Source: Streptomyces niveus
Lineage (GTDB): Bacteria > Actinomycetota > Actinomycetes > Streptomycetales > Streptomycetaceae
Length of the DNA: 64,000 nt
Reading direction: 5' to 3'
Assembly: GCF_002009175.1 (NCBI RefSeq)
Contig: NZ_CP018047.1
Span: 5,146,001 to 5,210,000 of the forward strand
Part shown: piece by piece, positions 29,464 to 39,640 of the stretch
How positions within the stretch are numbered: the first letter of the stretch is position 1
Layout: the number at the start of each line of letters is the position of its first letter
Program-made: the position numbers and the translations under genes
Notes under the pieces: model-generated
Seen by the model: only the letters and a program-made list of their open reading frames with translations
Told to the model about the DNA's origin: nothing
Databases searched by the model: none

Positions 29464-30606
29464 ATGGACGACCGCTGGAGCGGTATGGGCGCGACGGGCG
29501 GCCCGGGAGGCGCGGGTGGCCCGGTAGGCGCGGGACAAGCCTCAGGCCCAGGCCCCGGACCCGGCTTCGGCCCGCCCGGCTCCGGACCCGGCTTCGGGCA
29601 GCCGGGTTTCGGCCCGCCCCACCCCTTCGCGCCGCCCGAGATTCCCGGTCGCGCACCCCGCCGGCACACGGGCGCGTACGTCACCTCCGGCATCCTGCTC
29701 ATCGTCTTCGCCTGCGTCCTCGCCGCCTGGATCGCCGACACGGCGATCAACGTGCGGGCCGACGTGGACGTGTTGCTCGACAGCCTCGTCAAGAACGACG
29801 GGGGACGGCCGCTGTTGGTCTTCACCCCCCACGAATGGGCCTTCACGGTCGCCCTGTTCGTCGTCGGCATCGCGGCCCTCGCCCGGCGCCGTACCGCACG
29901 CGGCGCCGCCCTGCTCCTGGCGTTCCTGCTCCTCGGCGTGGGCGCCCGGCAGCTCAACGGCCTTACCAGGAGCGACTACCGCGACGTCATGTTCGCCACC
30001 GAGCACGGCACACAGATCGTGCTCACCTACGTGTTCGCGTTCCTCGCCGCCGCCACCGTGATCATCCTGATGCTGGTGGCCCGCGAGCGTGACCTGCCTC
30101 CGGCCCCCGCGACCGGCGCCCGGCGTGCGGCGGGCGTCCTGCTCATCCTGATCGGCGCGCTCCAGGGTTTCTGGTACGCCCGCAGCCTGCGTCAGTTCAA
30201 CGAGGCCCTCGGGCCGGGCGGTGGCCGGGGCGCCTTCTCCGAGTGGTGGCACGAGGCGCTGAACATCAACGCCCGTGGCGGATACGGCACTTCGGCCGGT
30301 TTCACCTACTACCACAGCGCGCTCGTCGCGGCGTTCCTCGTCGTCGGCGTCCTGCTGCTGCTCGGCGCCCCCGCCGCCCGGGGCGCGGCGCTCGCGCTGC
30401 TCGGAATCGCCGCGTACCTCCAGCTCCGCGACCTCGCGGGCATCCAGTACGACCGGCTCGCCGACTACTACCGGGACACCACCGTCGGCTGGAACCTCAC
30501 CAGCTCCTTCGTGGCGGCCGCGGCGATGCTGCTGGCCATCGCCCTGACCCGGCACACCCCACGCCCGTACACCCCACCCCCGTACCCGCCGTCGCCGCTG
30601 CCCTAG
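29464..30606 (+). CDS. Multi-pass membrane protein, function unknown
   Basis: 380 aa. The first 65 residues are Gly/Pro-rich with GPGFGPPG/GFGQPGFG repeats. About eight hydrophobic helices follow (TSGILLIVFACVLAAWIADTAI, EWAFTVALFVVGIAALARR, GTQIVLTYVFAFLAAATVIILMLV and others). The extreme C-terminus is HTPRPYTPPPYPPSPLP. Ribosome site GGGGGACAGAG precedes ATG 29464. The TAG stop (30604-30606) is part of the inverted repeat of the adjacent intergenic element. No family recognised. Confidence 0.78.
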   Translation: MDDRWSGMGATGGPGGAGGPVGAGQASGPGPGPGFGPPGSGPGFGQPGFGPPHPFAPPEIPGRAPRRHTGAYVTSGILLIVFACVLAAWIADTAINVRADVDVLLDSLVKNDGGRPLLVFTPHEWAFTVALFVVGIAALARRRTARGAALLLAFLLLGVGARQLNGLTRSDYRDVMFATEHGTQIVLTYVFAFLAAATVIILMLVARERDLPPAPATGARRAAGVLLILIGALQGFWYARSLRQFNEALGPGGGRGAFSEWWHEALNINARGGYGTSAGFTYYHSALVAAFLVVGVLLLLGAPAARGAALALLGIAAYLQLRDLAGIQYDRLADYYRDTTVGWNLTSSFVAAAAMLLAIALTRHTPRPYTPPPYPPSPLP

Positions 30607-30829
30607 GGGGCTGTCCGCAAAGGTCCCGCCTGGCCCACGACGCCTGGCACGGCACCTCTCCCCCGTAGCCCCGTGGGGGCACGGGAGGTGCCCCGTGCGT
30701 TGTCGGAGTCGGTCAAGTACGTCTGGTCCATCCACAACGCCGATCCCCCGCCTTGCGATGTACCCGCACCAGCCGCCGCGGGCCCCGCCCTGCGGGCGGA
30801 CGGCGCTACTTTGCGGACTCCCCCTAGGG
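30602..30829. repeat. Intergenic hairpin element, copy A (full length)
   Basis: Ends are imperfect inverted repeats: CCTAGGGGGCTGTCCGCAAAG at the left (30602-30622) and CTTTGCGGACTCCCCCTAGG at the right. Inside is a secondary palindrome (about 30646-30700, CACCTCTCCCCCGTAG paired with a GGGGGCACGGGAGGTG run) and a CCGCCTTGCGAT module. It shares long stretches with copies at 35872, 52274 and 62021. Confidence 0.75.
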
Positions 30830-30862
30830 CCTGCCCGGCCCCCACCGACGCGCGTCGGCGCG

Positions 30863-31378
30863 TCAGCGTGCCAGATGCCGGACCTGTCGCCACAGCCCCG
30901 GATCCGCCGGCCCCACCCTGCGGCGGAACGCCTTCGTATCCACCTTCCGCAGCTCGTCCGTCTCCAGGAAGCTCTGCCGTCCGTCCATGTCGCCCACCGC
31001 CTTCGGGGGCAGCGGGATCACGCCGGGGCGCTCCTCGTGGTACTTACTGGTGATCTTCGCGACCAGCACCGTACGGCCCCGCACCGAGAGCACCAGACAC
31101 GGCCGGTCCTTCGCCCCGGGCCCGCCCTCGTACGGCACCATCGCCCACCAGATCTCACCCGGCTGCGGCTCGCGGCTCCGGGGCTTCCCCCCGGCCTTCG
31201 CGCCCGTCCTCCTCCCGGCGGGCCCCCGCGGAGGTCTGCGGTCCGTACCGCCCGGTGGCCGGGAGCGCCGGGAGCGCCGGCCCGGAGGCCGCGGACTGCG
31301 ACCGCGCCCGTCCACGACCGTGGCGACCATCGCCAGCACCACCACGACGATCAGAGCCACCCACCAGGTCGTGTTCAT
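30863..31378 (-). CDS. Membrane-anchored PemK/MazF-like protein
   Basis: 171 aa from ATG 31378. An N-terminal helix (WWVALIVVVVLAMVATVV) is followed by a basic Arg/Pro linker (about 25-70) and then a PemK-like beta-barrel: PQPGEIWWAMVPYEGGPGAKDRPCLVLSV, VLVAKITSKYHEERPGVIPLP, SFLETDELRKVDTKAFRRRVG. The KDRPCLVL and ITSK segments correspond to the substrate pocket of MazF/PemK endoribonucleases. No antitoxin gene is adjacent, and the membrane anchor is unusual for a ribonuclease toxin, so it may be a housekeeping derivative. Confidence 0.83.
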   Translation of the reverse strand: MNTTWWVALIVVVVLAMVATVVDGRGRSPRPPGRRSRRSRPPGGTDRRPPRGPAGRRTGAKAGGKPRSREPQPGEIWWAMVPYEGGPGAKDRPCLVLSVRGRTVLVAKITSKYHEERPGVIPLPPKAVGDMDGRQSFLETDELRKVDTKAFRRRVGPADPGLWRQVRHLAR

Positions 31379-31589
31379 GCCCCAGACCGTACCCGCGCGA
31401 TTCCCGCCCATGTGCCGCGCGATCCCCGGCCCACCGCCCACGACAAGGTCCGCCCGAACCGGTGACAGGGCAGGTGAGTTCCCCCACAACGGGCCGGTGT
31501 GGAGGAGCGACCAGCCGTTTAGCGCCTTACGCTCGACAGACCGAACGACCCCCGTCGCCCCCCTTCCACGCCACGGAGGTTCACGCTCC

Positions 31590-32342
31590 ATGAAGCTCAC
31601 CGTCGTCGGCTGCTCGGGCTCCTTCCCGTCCGTGGGATCGGCCTGCTCCAGCTACCTCGTAGAGGCCGACGGCTTCCGGCTGCTCCTCGACATGGGCAAC
31701 GGTGCCCTCGGCGAGTTGCAGCGTCACTGTGGTCTCTACGACCTCGACGCCATCTTCCTCAGCCATCTCCACGCCGACCACTGCATCGACATGTGCGGCT
31801 ACTTCGTCGTCCGCTACTACCGCCACGACGGCGGACGCTGCGACACCATCCCCGTCTACGGCCCCGACGGCACCGAGCAGCGCCTCACCACCGCGCACGC
31901 CGACACCCCGACGGAGAAGTCCATGAGCGAGGTCTTCGACTTCCACACGCTCAAGCCGGGCTCCTTCGAGATCGGGCCCTTCTCGGTCCGTACGGAGAAG
32001 CTCGCCCACCCAGTCGACACGTTCGGCATCCGGGTCGAGCACGACGGCAGATCGCTCACCTACTCCGGCGACACGGGCGTCAGCGAGGCCCTGGTGGAGC
32101 TGGCTCACGACACGGATCTGTTCCTCTGCGAAGCCGCGTTCACCTACGGCAAGGAGGACATCCCGGGGCTCCACCTCAACGGCCGTGAGGCCGGCGAGCA
32201 CGCCGCCCGCGCGCGGGCACGAAGACTCGTCCTCACGCACATCCCGCCGTGGACGGACGCCGAGCGGAACCTGAACGACGCGCGGGCGGAGTACGGCGGA
32301 CCGGCCGAACTGGCCACGCCGGGCGCGGTGTACGAGATCTGA
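31590..32342 (+). CDS. Metallo-beta-lactamase-fold hydrolase (RNase Z/ElaC-like group)
   Basis: 250 aa. Metal motif H59-L-H61-A-D63-H64 (LSHLHADHCIDMCGY), further ligands at KLAHPVDTFG, TYSGDTG (Asp bridging) and LVLTHIPPW (final His). Starts MKLTVVGCSGSFPSVGSACSSYLVE, typical of the small cytosolic MBL-fold phosphodiesterase/RNase Z-like group. No substrate can be assigned. GGAGG 10 nt upstream of ATG 31590. Confidence 0.92.
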   Translation: MKLTVVGCSGSFPSVGSACSSYLVEADGFRLLLDMGNGALGELQRHCGLYDLDAIFLSHLHADHCIDMCGYFVVRYYRHDGGRCDTIPVYGPDGTEQRLTTAHADTPTEKSMSEVFDFHTLKPGSFEIGPFSVRTEKLAHPVDTFGIRVEHDGRSLTYSGDTGVSEALVELAHDTDLFLCEAAFTYGKEDIPGLHLNGREAGEHAARARARRLVLTHIPPWTDAERNLNDARAEYGGPAELATPGAVYEI

Positions 32343-32364
32343 GCCACAAAATCTGACGACCCAC

Positions 32365-32417
32365 GGGATCCGACCTACGGGATCCGACGACCCACGGGAT
32401 CCGTGCCACTGGATCCG
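32365..32417. repeat. Short degenerate tandem repeat around GGATCCG
   Basis: Four GGATCCG words spaced 15-18 bp apart, three of them within ACC(C/T)ACGGGATCCG, just after the MBL gene and before the terminator. Confidence 0.6.
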
Positions 32418-32428
32418 CGCATGGACGC

Positions 32429-32465
32429 GACGGTGCCCCCGGCCTCTCCGGCCGGGGGCACCGTC
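32429..32465. terminator. Bidirectional terminator between the MBL gene and nagE2
   Basis: Perfect 16-bp arms (32429-32444 and 32450-32465) with a 5-nt loop, between convergent genes. Confidence 0.92.
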
Positions 32466-32480
32466 TGTCGCGCGGAGGGC

Positions 32481-33743
<1,263 letters not shown>

Positions 33744-33826
33744 CAACTTCCTCCAGAGGACAAGGCACCGCCGTTGAGCAGGCACAATAGGGATCGGCGG
33801 TGACCCGGGAACACGGCGCGCGGCCA

Positions 33827-33859
33827 TGTGGTCTACACCTATGAGTGGTGTAGACCATT
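33827..33859 (-). promoter_or_regulatory. Two DasR-responsive elements (dre) upstream of nagE2
   Basis: TGTGGTCTACACCTAT (33827-33842) and AGTGGTGTAGACCATT (33844-33859) each match the dre pattern A-S-TGGTCTAGACCA-S-T with two or three mismatches and stand side by side. DasR releases such sites when glucosamine-6-phosphate builds up. Confidence 0.85.
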
Positions 33860-34081
33860 TGTAACATGGTGAGGGTTGAATAAGGAACCTTCGAATTCTT
33901 TCGATCCGGACTCGATGGTCCGGGTGTGCGGCCGGTCCGCCGCGGGCGCACGAGAAGGCCCCCGGACCAAGCGATCCGAGGGCCCTTCCGGGGCTCCGCG
34001 CGGGCTACGCGAACGGGCCGCCGCCCCCGCTCATCCGCGGCCCCCGCTCAGCCCGCCGCCCTTCCTGTCCGCGCTCCGCCG

Positions 34082-35365
34082 TCACTTCCCCATGTTCTGC
34101 CGCTCGACCTCTTCCTCCAGCTCCTCCGGCTCCCGCCCCGGAGTCGGGATGTCGAACTTCGTGATCGCGAACCGGAACAGCACGTAGTAGACGACCGCGA
34201 AACAGAGCCCGATCGGGATGATCAGCCAAGGCTTCGTGTCCAGATGCCAGTTGACGACGTAGTCGATCAGCCCCGCCGAGAAACTGAACCCGGCGTGCAC
34301 ACCGAGCGCCCAGGTGATCGCCATCGACGCACCCGTCAGCAGCGCGTGCAGCCCGTACAGCAGCGGCGCGGCGAACATGAACGAGAACTCCAGCGGCTCC
34401 GTCACACCCGTCACGAACGACGTCAGGGCGGCGGAGATCATCAGGCCCGTCACCTGCTTGCGTCGCTCGGGCCGCGCGCAGTGCGCGATCGCGAGTGCGG
34501 CGGCCGGCAGCCCGAACATCATGATCGGGAAGAAGCCCGACATGAACTGACCCGCCGTCGGGTCCTGCGCGAAGAACCGCGTCAGGTCGCCCTGCACCAC
34601 GGTCCCGTCCTTCGTCGTGAACTCGCCCGCCTGGAACCAGAAGAAGGTGTTCAGGAACTGGTGCATCCCGATCGGGATCAACAGCCGGTTCGCGACACCG
34701 AAGATGCCCGCGCCCCACGCGCCCAGATTGATCAGGTGCTTCGCGAACGCCGTCAGCGCGTCACCCACCGGTTGCCACAGCAGCCCGAACAGCACCCCGA
34801 GGATCACCCCCAGGAACGCCATCAGGATCGGCACCAGACGACGGCCGTTGAAGAAGCCGAGCCAGTCCACCAGCCTCGTACGGTGGAAACGCTGCCAGAC
34901 CACCGCCGTGAGCAGCCCGATCACGATGCCGCCGAGCACCCCCGGATTCTGCGGATTGCCCTCCGGCAGCGCTTCGGTGACCGTGCCGTCGGCGGGGAAC
35001 GCGATCAGGACGTTGTGATAGACGAGGAAACCGACGACGGCCGCCAGCGCCGTGGACCCGTCGGCCCTCTTCGCGAAGCCGATCGCGACCCCGATGCAGA
35101 ACAGCAGCGGCAGCCCGAAGCTCGCGTCGAGGATCGCGTTGCCGCCCTGGAGGAAGACCTTGGTCGTCTTGTCCCAGAAGGGACCGTGCAGATACGCCGC
35201 GAAAAGATTGCCCAGACTGACGAGCAGACCCGCCGCCGGCAGCACGGCCACCGGGAGCTGGAGACTGCGCCCGACCTTCTGGAGTCCCTGGAAGAGACCG
35301 TCCCGCCACCGCCGTCGGGGCCCCGCCGGGGGAGCGGCCGACGCCTCGGCACCCGTCGAACTCAT
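34082..35365 (-). CDS. nagE1: PTS N-acetylglucosamine-family EIIC component (NagE1)
   Basis: 427 aa. Same layout as NagE2 with a longer Ala/Pro/Arg-rich cytoplasmic N-terminus. Conserved segments include VGRSLQLPVAVLPAAGLLVSLG, GMHQFLNTFFWFQAGEF and TGVTEPLEFSFMFAAPLLYG. Ends in an acidic tail (EPEELEEEVERQ). A single DasR box 20 bp before the start codon suggests tight repression. In S. coelicolor nagE1 seems to contribute little to GlcNAc uptake, so it may serve a related amino sugar; that is recalled knowledge, not shown here. Confidence 0.92.
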   Translation of the reverse strand: MSSTGAEASAAPPAGPRRRWRDGLFQGLQKVGRSLQLPVAVLPAAGLLVSLGNLFAAYLHGPFWDKTTKVFLQGGNAILDASFGLPLLFCIGVAIGFAKRADGSTALAAVVGFLVYHNVLIAFPADGTVTEALPEGNPQNPGVLGGIVIGLLTAVVWQRFHRTRLVDWLGFFNGRRLVPILMAFLGVILGVLFGLLWQPVGDALTAFAKHLINLGAWGAGIFGVANRLLIPIGMHQFLNTFFWFQAGEFTTKDGTVVQGDLTRFFAQDPTAGQFMSGFFPIMMFGLPAAALAIAHCARPERRKQVTGLMISAALTSFVTGVTEPLEFSFMFAAPLLYGLHALLTGASMAITWALGVHAGFSFSAGLIDYVVNWHLDTKPWLIIPIGLCFAVVYYVLFRFAITKFDIPTPGREPEELEEEVERQNMGK

Positions 35366-35384
35366 CGGCGTCCTCCCGTGGCAC

Positions 35385-35400
35385 AGTGGTGTAGACCAGT
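35385..35400 (-). promoter_or_regulatory. DasR-responsive element (dre) at nagE1
   Basis: AGTGGTGTAGACCAGT differs from the dre consensus at one position. It ends 20 bp before the nagE1 ATG, overlapping the likely promoter, and could also act on the divergent nagF. Confidence 0.88.
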
Positions 35401-35442
35401 TGCGATACGCTCGCGGGGCCGGGCCACGGACGGCGTATCGCC

Positions 35443-35476
35443 GGTGACCGTCATCTTTCGGTACGGGACGGTCACC
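35443..35476. promoter_or_regulatory. Inverted repeat in the nagE1-nagF divergent region
   Basis: GGTGACCGTC (35443-35452) and GACGGTCACC (35467-35476) are perfect 10-bp arms 14 nt apart, about 90 bp upstream of nagF. It could be a hairpin in the nagF leader or an operator. Confidence 0.4.
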
Positions 35477-35568
35477 CGCCCGTGAAGATGGGCCAACCGT
35501 GAGTTACCGTGAAAAATCGGATCCACGGTGAACCGGGACTCCACCCCTTGGACAGCAGGGAGCAAGAC

Positions 35569-35802
35569 ATGGCCAGCAAGGCTGAGAAGATCGTCGCCGG
35601 GCTCGGCGGAATCGAGAACATCGAAGAGGTCGAGGGCTGCATCACCCGCCTCCGTACCGAGGTGGTGGACCCGGCCAAGGTCGACGAGGTCGCGCTGAAG
35701 GCCGCCGGTGCCCACGGCGTCGTCAAGATGGGCACCGCGATCCAGGTCGTCATCGGCACGGACGCCGACCCGATCGCAGCCGACATCGAAGACATGATGT
35801 AA
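35569..35802 (+). CDS. nagF: PTS N-acetylglucosamine EIIB component (NagF)
   Basis: 77 aa from ATG 35569 (GGGAG 7 nt upstream). The phosphorylated cysteine is C24 in VEGCITRLRTEV, followed by the EIIB signature AAGAHGVVKMGTAIQVVIGT. NagF carries phosphate from EIIA (Crr) to sugar bound by NagE1/E2. The upstream extension from 35509 is not supported. Divergent from nagE1 across a region with a dre. Confidence 0.93.
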   Translation: MASKAEKIVAGLGGIENIEEVEGCITRLRTEVVDPAKVDEVALKAAGAHGVVKMGTAIQVVIGTDADPIAADIEDMM

Positions 35803-35871
35803 CCGCCGGCCAACACCACCGAGGGGCCCGATCCGAACAACCGCCGTTTCCCCGCGCGGAGAACCGTAACT

Positions 35872-36079
35872 CGGGCCTGTCGTTCGGATCTTGCCGGGCT
35901 CGCGTGCCCTGGCACGCACGTCCCCCGTAGCCCCCGAGAGGGCACGGGAGGTGCCCCCGGCGTTGGGCATGGCTCCGCCATGCCTCCCTCCTCCGCCTTG
36001 CGATCGCACGCACCAACGTGACATCAGTCGCTGCGCGACGGGCGCTCCCTGATCCGGCCTGATCCAAACGACAGGCCCG
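35872..36079. repeat. Intergenic hairpin element, copy D, with remaining nagF-rph gap
   Basis: Termini CGGGCCTGTCGTTCGGATC (35872-35890) and GATCCAAACGACAGGCCCG (36061-36079) are inverted repeats with one mismatch. The interior has the same CCCCCGTAGCCCC / GGGCACGGGAGGTGCCCC palindrome and the CCGCCTTGCGATCGCACGCACCA module as the other copies. The gap 35803-36113 otherwise holds only the rph promoter (TAGGCT at 36101). Confidence 0.75.
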
Positions 36080-36100
36080 TGCCCCTCAGTCACGTCCCGC

Positions 36101-36106
36101 TAGGCT
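36101..36106 (+). promoter_or_regulatory. Candidate -10 element of a leaderless rph transcript
   Basis: TAGGCT ends 7 nt before the rph ATG and no ribosome site is present. Confidence 0.4.
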
Positions 36107-36113
36107 CACCCCC

Positions 36114-36851
<738 letters not shown>

Positions 36852-36954
36852 AGAGGCAACCAAGAACCCGGGTGCGGCGTCGTTACAGTCGCGACTTCAA
36901 GGGCGTACGGACCTGCCCGTACCGCCCTTCCGCACCAAGGGAGGGAACCGACCC

Positions 36955-37338
36955 ATGGCCTCGCGCCGACGCACCGCGGCGACCATAGCCGCCGTCCTGC
37001 TCACGTTCACGGGGGCGGCCGGCTGTGGCGCACTCGACAAGGCCCTCGACTGTGTCCAGACCGCCGACGCCATAGCCACCAGCGTGAGCAAGCTCGAACA
37101 GGCGATCTCCACCGCGGCGGACGACCCGACGCAGGCCGAAGAGGCCCTGAACGACATCGACACGGAACTCGACAAGCTCAAGGACAAGACCGACAACGCC
37201 GACCTCAGTAAAGCGGTCGAGGACCTCGACTCCGGCGTCGGCACCGTCCGCGATGCCATCGAGAACGGCGACGCCACCCCCGACCTCAGCCCCGTCACGG
37301 ACGCGGCCACCGAGATAGGGAAGGTCTGCACCCCGTAA
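36955..37338 (+). CDS. Small secreted lipoprotein, function unknown
   Basis: 127 aa. Signal peptide RRTAATIAAVLLTFTGAAG with lipobox Cys at 24. The mature part is helical and acidic with heptad-like spacing (ADDPTQAEEALNDIDTELDKLKDKTDNADLSKAVEDLDS) and two further Cys (DCVQTAD and KVCTP) that could form a disulfide. Ribosome site GGGAGGGAAC. Lies between rph and rdgB in what may be one transcription unit. Confidence 0.85.
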   Translation: MASRRRTAATIAAVLLTFTGAAGCGALDKALDCVQTADAIATSVSKLEQAISTAADDPTQAEEALNDIDTELDKLKDKTDNADLSKAVEDLDSGVGTVRDAIENGDATPDLSPVTDAATEIGKVCTP

Positions 37339-37359
37339 CGGGACCCGCGGCCACTGGCG

Positions 37360-37365
37360 GATAAT
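37360..37365 (+). promoter_or_regulatory. Candidate -10 element of a leaderless rdgB transcript
   Basis: GATAAT ends exactly 6 nt before ATG 37372, giving a predicted transcription start at the start codon. Confidence 0.4.
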
Positions 37366-37371
37366 CGACGC

Positions 37372-37974
37372 ATGACGCGCCTGATCCTCGCCACCCGCAA
37401 CGCCGGGAAAATCACCGAACTCAGGGCGATCCTCGCCGACGCCGGTCTCACCCACGACCTCGTCGGCGCGGATGCCTACCCCGACATCCCGGACGTCAAG
37501 GAAACCGGCGTCACCTTCGCCGAGAACGCCCTGCTCAAGGCACACGCCCTGGCCCGCGCGACCGGCCACCCTGCCGTCGCCGACGACTCCGGCCTCTGCG
37601 TCGACGTCCTCGGCGGCGCCCCCGGCATCTTCTCCGCCCGCTGGTCGGGCACCCACGGCGACGACCGCGCCAACCTCGATCTGCTGCTGGCCCAGCTCTC
37701 CGACATCGCACCCCCGTACCGCGCGGCCCACTTCGCCTGCGCGGCGGCCCTGGCCCTCCCGGACGGCACCGAGCGGGTGGTCGAGGGCCAACTCCGCGGC
37801 ACCCTGCGCCACTCCCCGTCGGGCACGGGCGGCTTCGGCTACGACCCGATCCTCCAGCCGGACGACGACACCCGCACCTGCGCGGAACTGACCCCGTCGG
37901 AGAAGAACGCGATCAGCCACCGCGGCAAGGCGTTCCGGGGTCTGGTGCCGGCGGTGCGGGAGCTGCTGGGCTGA
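37372..37974 (+). CDS. rdgB: RdgB/HAM1 dITP/XTP pyrophosphatase
   Basis: 200 aa. Hydrolyses dITP, XTP and similar non-canonical nucleotides to monophosphates. Substrate-site segments LATRNAGKITELRAIL, TFAENALLKAHALARATG, AVADDSGLCVDVLGGAPGIFSARW, GTGGFGYDPIL and SHRGKAFRGL are complete. Followed by a terminator and then by tRNA-Leu on the other strand. Confidence 0.96.
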   Translation: MTRLILATRNAGKITELRAILADAGLTHDLVGADAYPDIPDVKETGVTFAENALLKAHALARATGHPAVADDSGLCVDVLGGAPGIFSARWSGTHGDDRANLDLLLAQLSDIAPPYRAAHFACAAALALPDGTERVVEGQLRGTLRHSPSGTGGFGYDPILQPDDDTRTCAELTPSEKNAISHRGKAFRGLVPAVRELLG

Positions 37975-37984
37975 GCGGTTACGC

Positions 37985-38014
37985 CGAAGGGCCGCCCCGT
38001 GGGGTGGCCCTTCG
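37985..38014. terminator. Terminator between rdgB and tRNA-Leu
   Basis: CGAAGGGCCGCCCC and GGGGTGGCCCTTCG pair over 14 bp with one G-T mismatch; serves the convergent rdgB and tRNA. Confidence 0.85.
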
Positions 38015-38021
38015 TATGCGG

Positions 38022-38105
38022 TGCGGCCGGTGGGACTCGAACCCACATGGGATTTCTCCCACGACATCCTAAGTGTCGCGCTTATACCAATTCAGCAACG
38101 GCCGC
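38022..38105 (-). tRNA. tRNA-Leu, anticodon UAG
   Basis: 84 nt on the minus strand. Acceptor stem GCGGCCG/CGGCCGC with discriminator A. The anticodon arm CGACA-CTTAGGA-TGTCG gives loop CU-UAG-GA, anticodon UAG (reads CUA/CUN Leu). Long variable arm TGGGA-GAAA-TCCCA (class II tRNA), T-arm GTGGG-TTCGAGT-CCCAC. CCA is not encoded. It could serve as an attachment site, but the element downstream is not integrated here. Confidence 0.95.
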
Positions 38106-38158
38106 TGGTCGCCAGCCATGCTATCGGGCCCGCGATTGATCCGGTACGCGATAGCTGC

Positions 38159-38836
38159 CTATCCCTGGCTTCCAGAAGGGCGTTTTCCGCCGCCCCGGCA
38201 CCACGTGGTTGTCACCGCGTGGCAGTTAGGGCAGAGCAGCCGCAGGTTTTCGGCGCGGTCGTCGCTTCGGTCGCCGTTGACATGATCTATCTCAAGCGTC
38301 ATCGGCTGTCCGTTCCACTCGGGTCCGGTCCCGCACCCGGAGCAGCGCATCTCGACGCCGATGTCGAGCAGCGCCCCGCGCAGACGTACGGTTCTGGTGC
38401 GGGCCTTCCCGCTGTGCTTGACGAGAATGTCCTCCGGCCTCTTGGCCGGGGTCGGCGACGGTCTGCCGCGCTGGTGTGCCTGCCCCAGAAAGTGTGAGGT
38501 GCTGAGGCCGTCGGTGGCCACCCAGCCGCGGAGCCGGGCTCGCTGACGACTGTTGTCAGGTTTCCCGATCCGTCGAAGAGTCTCGGCGACGGATCCGGAC
38601 CGGCTTACGGCTTCGCGGAGTTCGGCCGGGCTCGGGCGTAGGTCTGCCCGCGTGCCACCCTCTCGGCGGCGGAAGTGTGAGACATCGATGCCGAAGTGAG
38701 CGAAGCGCCTGAGCAGATACCGGCGCAGTTGGCCGTAGGGGTGCGTACCGAAGAGCGCTATGACCTCGTCGATGTCGGAACACCGCTCCGCCGCCTCGAT
38801 CAGCCGCTCACGTGTGTAGCGAGTGCTCCCGCTCAT
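38159..38836 (-). CDS. HNH endonuclease-domain protein with SHF motifs (second of two)
   Basis: 225 aa. Two N-terminal units with the motif G(I/L)xxSHF (FGIDVSHFRRREGG, DGLSTSHFLGQAHQ) precede a C-terminal HNH domain: CSGCGTGPEWNGQPMTLEIDHVNGDRSDDRAENLRLLCPNCHAVTTTWCR, with zinc Cys pairs and the catalytic DH...N...H. The start at 38836 overlaps the stop of the upstream paralogue by 4 bp (ATGA). These proteins resemble free-standing homing-type nucleases or nuclease-like regulators. A longer in-frame start is not supported. Confidence 0.85.
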   Translation of the reverse strand: MSGSTRYTRERLIEAAERCSDIDEVIALFGTHPYGQLRRYLLRRFAHFGIDVSHFRRREGGTRADLRPSPAELREAVSRSGSVAETLRRIGKPDNSRQRARLRGWVATDGLSTSHFLGQAHQRGRPSPTPAKRPEDILVKHSGKARTRTVRLRGALLDIGVEMRCSGCGTGPEWNGQPMTLEIDHVNGDRSDDRAENLRLLCPNCHAVTTTWCRGGGKRPSGSQG

Positions 38837-39513
38837 CGGCCGCGCGCCGCGGGCACTGCGGGAAGTGTCACCGCTGTCCGGCTTCCCCTCGCGCGCCGCC
38901 GGTAAGTGTCGGTCGCCGAGTGGCAGTTGGGGCACAGGAGACGGAGATTCTCCAACCGGTTGTCGTGCCAGTTCCCGTCGATGTGGTCCACTTCGAGCGG
39001 GAGCGGCCGGCCCCGCCAGACGGGGTCCGTAGCGCACAGCGCGCAGCGCTCGGGGACGCCGAGCGCGGCCATCGCCGCCTTCAGCCGTGCGCCCGGCACA
39101 CGCCGTGCGACGGAGGTCTCCTGCTCCACCAGCAGTTCTCGCGGCGTCCGTCTACGCCTCGGCCCTCCCGCGCCGGACGGCTGTACGAAGTGGGACGTGT
39201 CGATACCAAGGGCTCTCACCCGGCGGCTGATGTGGGTGTGATGGCCGCCGACCACGTCGAGTCCAAGACGGCGCAGCACATCGCACATGGTCGTCGAGGC
39301 CGCCACGGCGGGCGCGAGTACTTCCCTGGTCCAGCGCGTTCCCTCCCGCTGGAAGTGGGAGGTCGTGATGCCCATCGCCTTCATGCGGTCCCGGATGTAG
39401 CGCCGTGTCGAACTCCGCGGATCCACGCCTAACTTGACCAGTGCCTCCGACAACGTCTGTGACGAGGCAGCCGCTTCGGCGAGGCGCCGCTGCGTATAAG
39501 GACTCACCGGCAT
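38833..39513 (-). CDS. HNH endonuclease-domain protein with SHF motifs (first of two)
   Basis: 226 aa, ATG 39513 with GGAG 7 nt upstream. Same design as the next gene: MGITTSHFQREG and LGIDTSHFVQPSG in the N-terminal half, then CALCATDPVWRGRPLPLEVDHIDGNWHDNRLENLRLLCPNCHSATDTY. The repeated SHF units probably form a DNA-reading array. The pair arose by tandem duplication, lies next to tRNA-Leu, and just precedes the transporter gene broken by the mobile element. Confidence 0.85.
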   Translation of the reverse strand: MPVSPYTQRRLAEAAASSQTLSEALVKLGVDPRSSTRRYIRDRMKAMGITTSHFQREGTRWTREVLAPAVAASTTMCDVLRRLGLDVVGGHHTHISRRVRALGIDTSHFVQPSGAGGPRRRRTPRELLVEQETSVARRVPGARLKAAMAALGVPERCALCATDPVWRGRPLPLEVDHIDGNWHDNRLENLRLLCPNCHSATDTYRRRARGSRTAVTLPAVPAARGR

Positions 39514-39640
39514 GATGTCGCTCCATATCCGACCGCGCGTTCGCGGCCCCGTACGGAGTAACGAACCGTTAATCGGATGGTCACGACCGGAATGTGGATA
39601 AGTCGCGGCACGCACTGCGGCGAACGGCGAAGATCAGGTC

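Noticed and set aside
38022..38105. tRNA-Leu considered as the attachment site of the mobile element
   Set aside because: AICEs often use tRNA genes, but no second copy of the tRNA 3' end is found. The broken transporter frame and shared TGCCGAA place both ends elsewhere.
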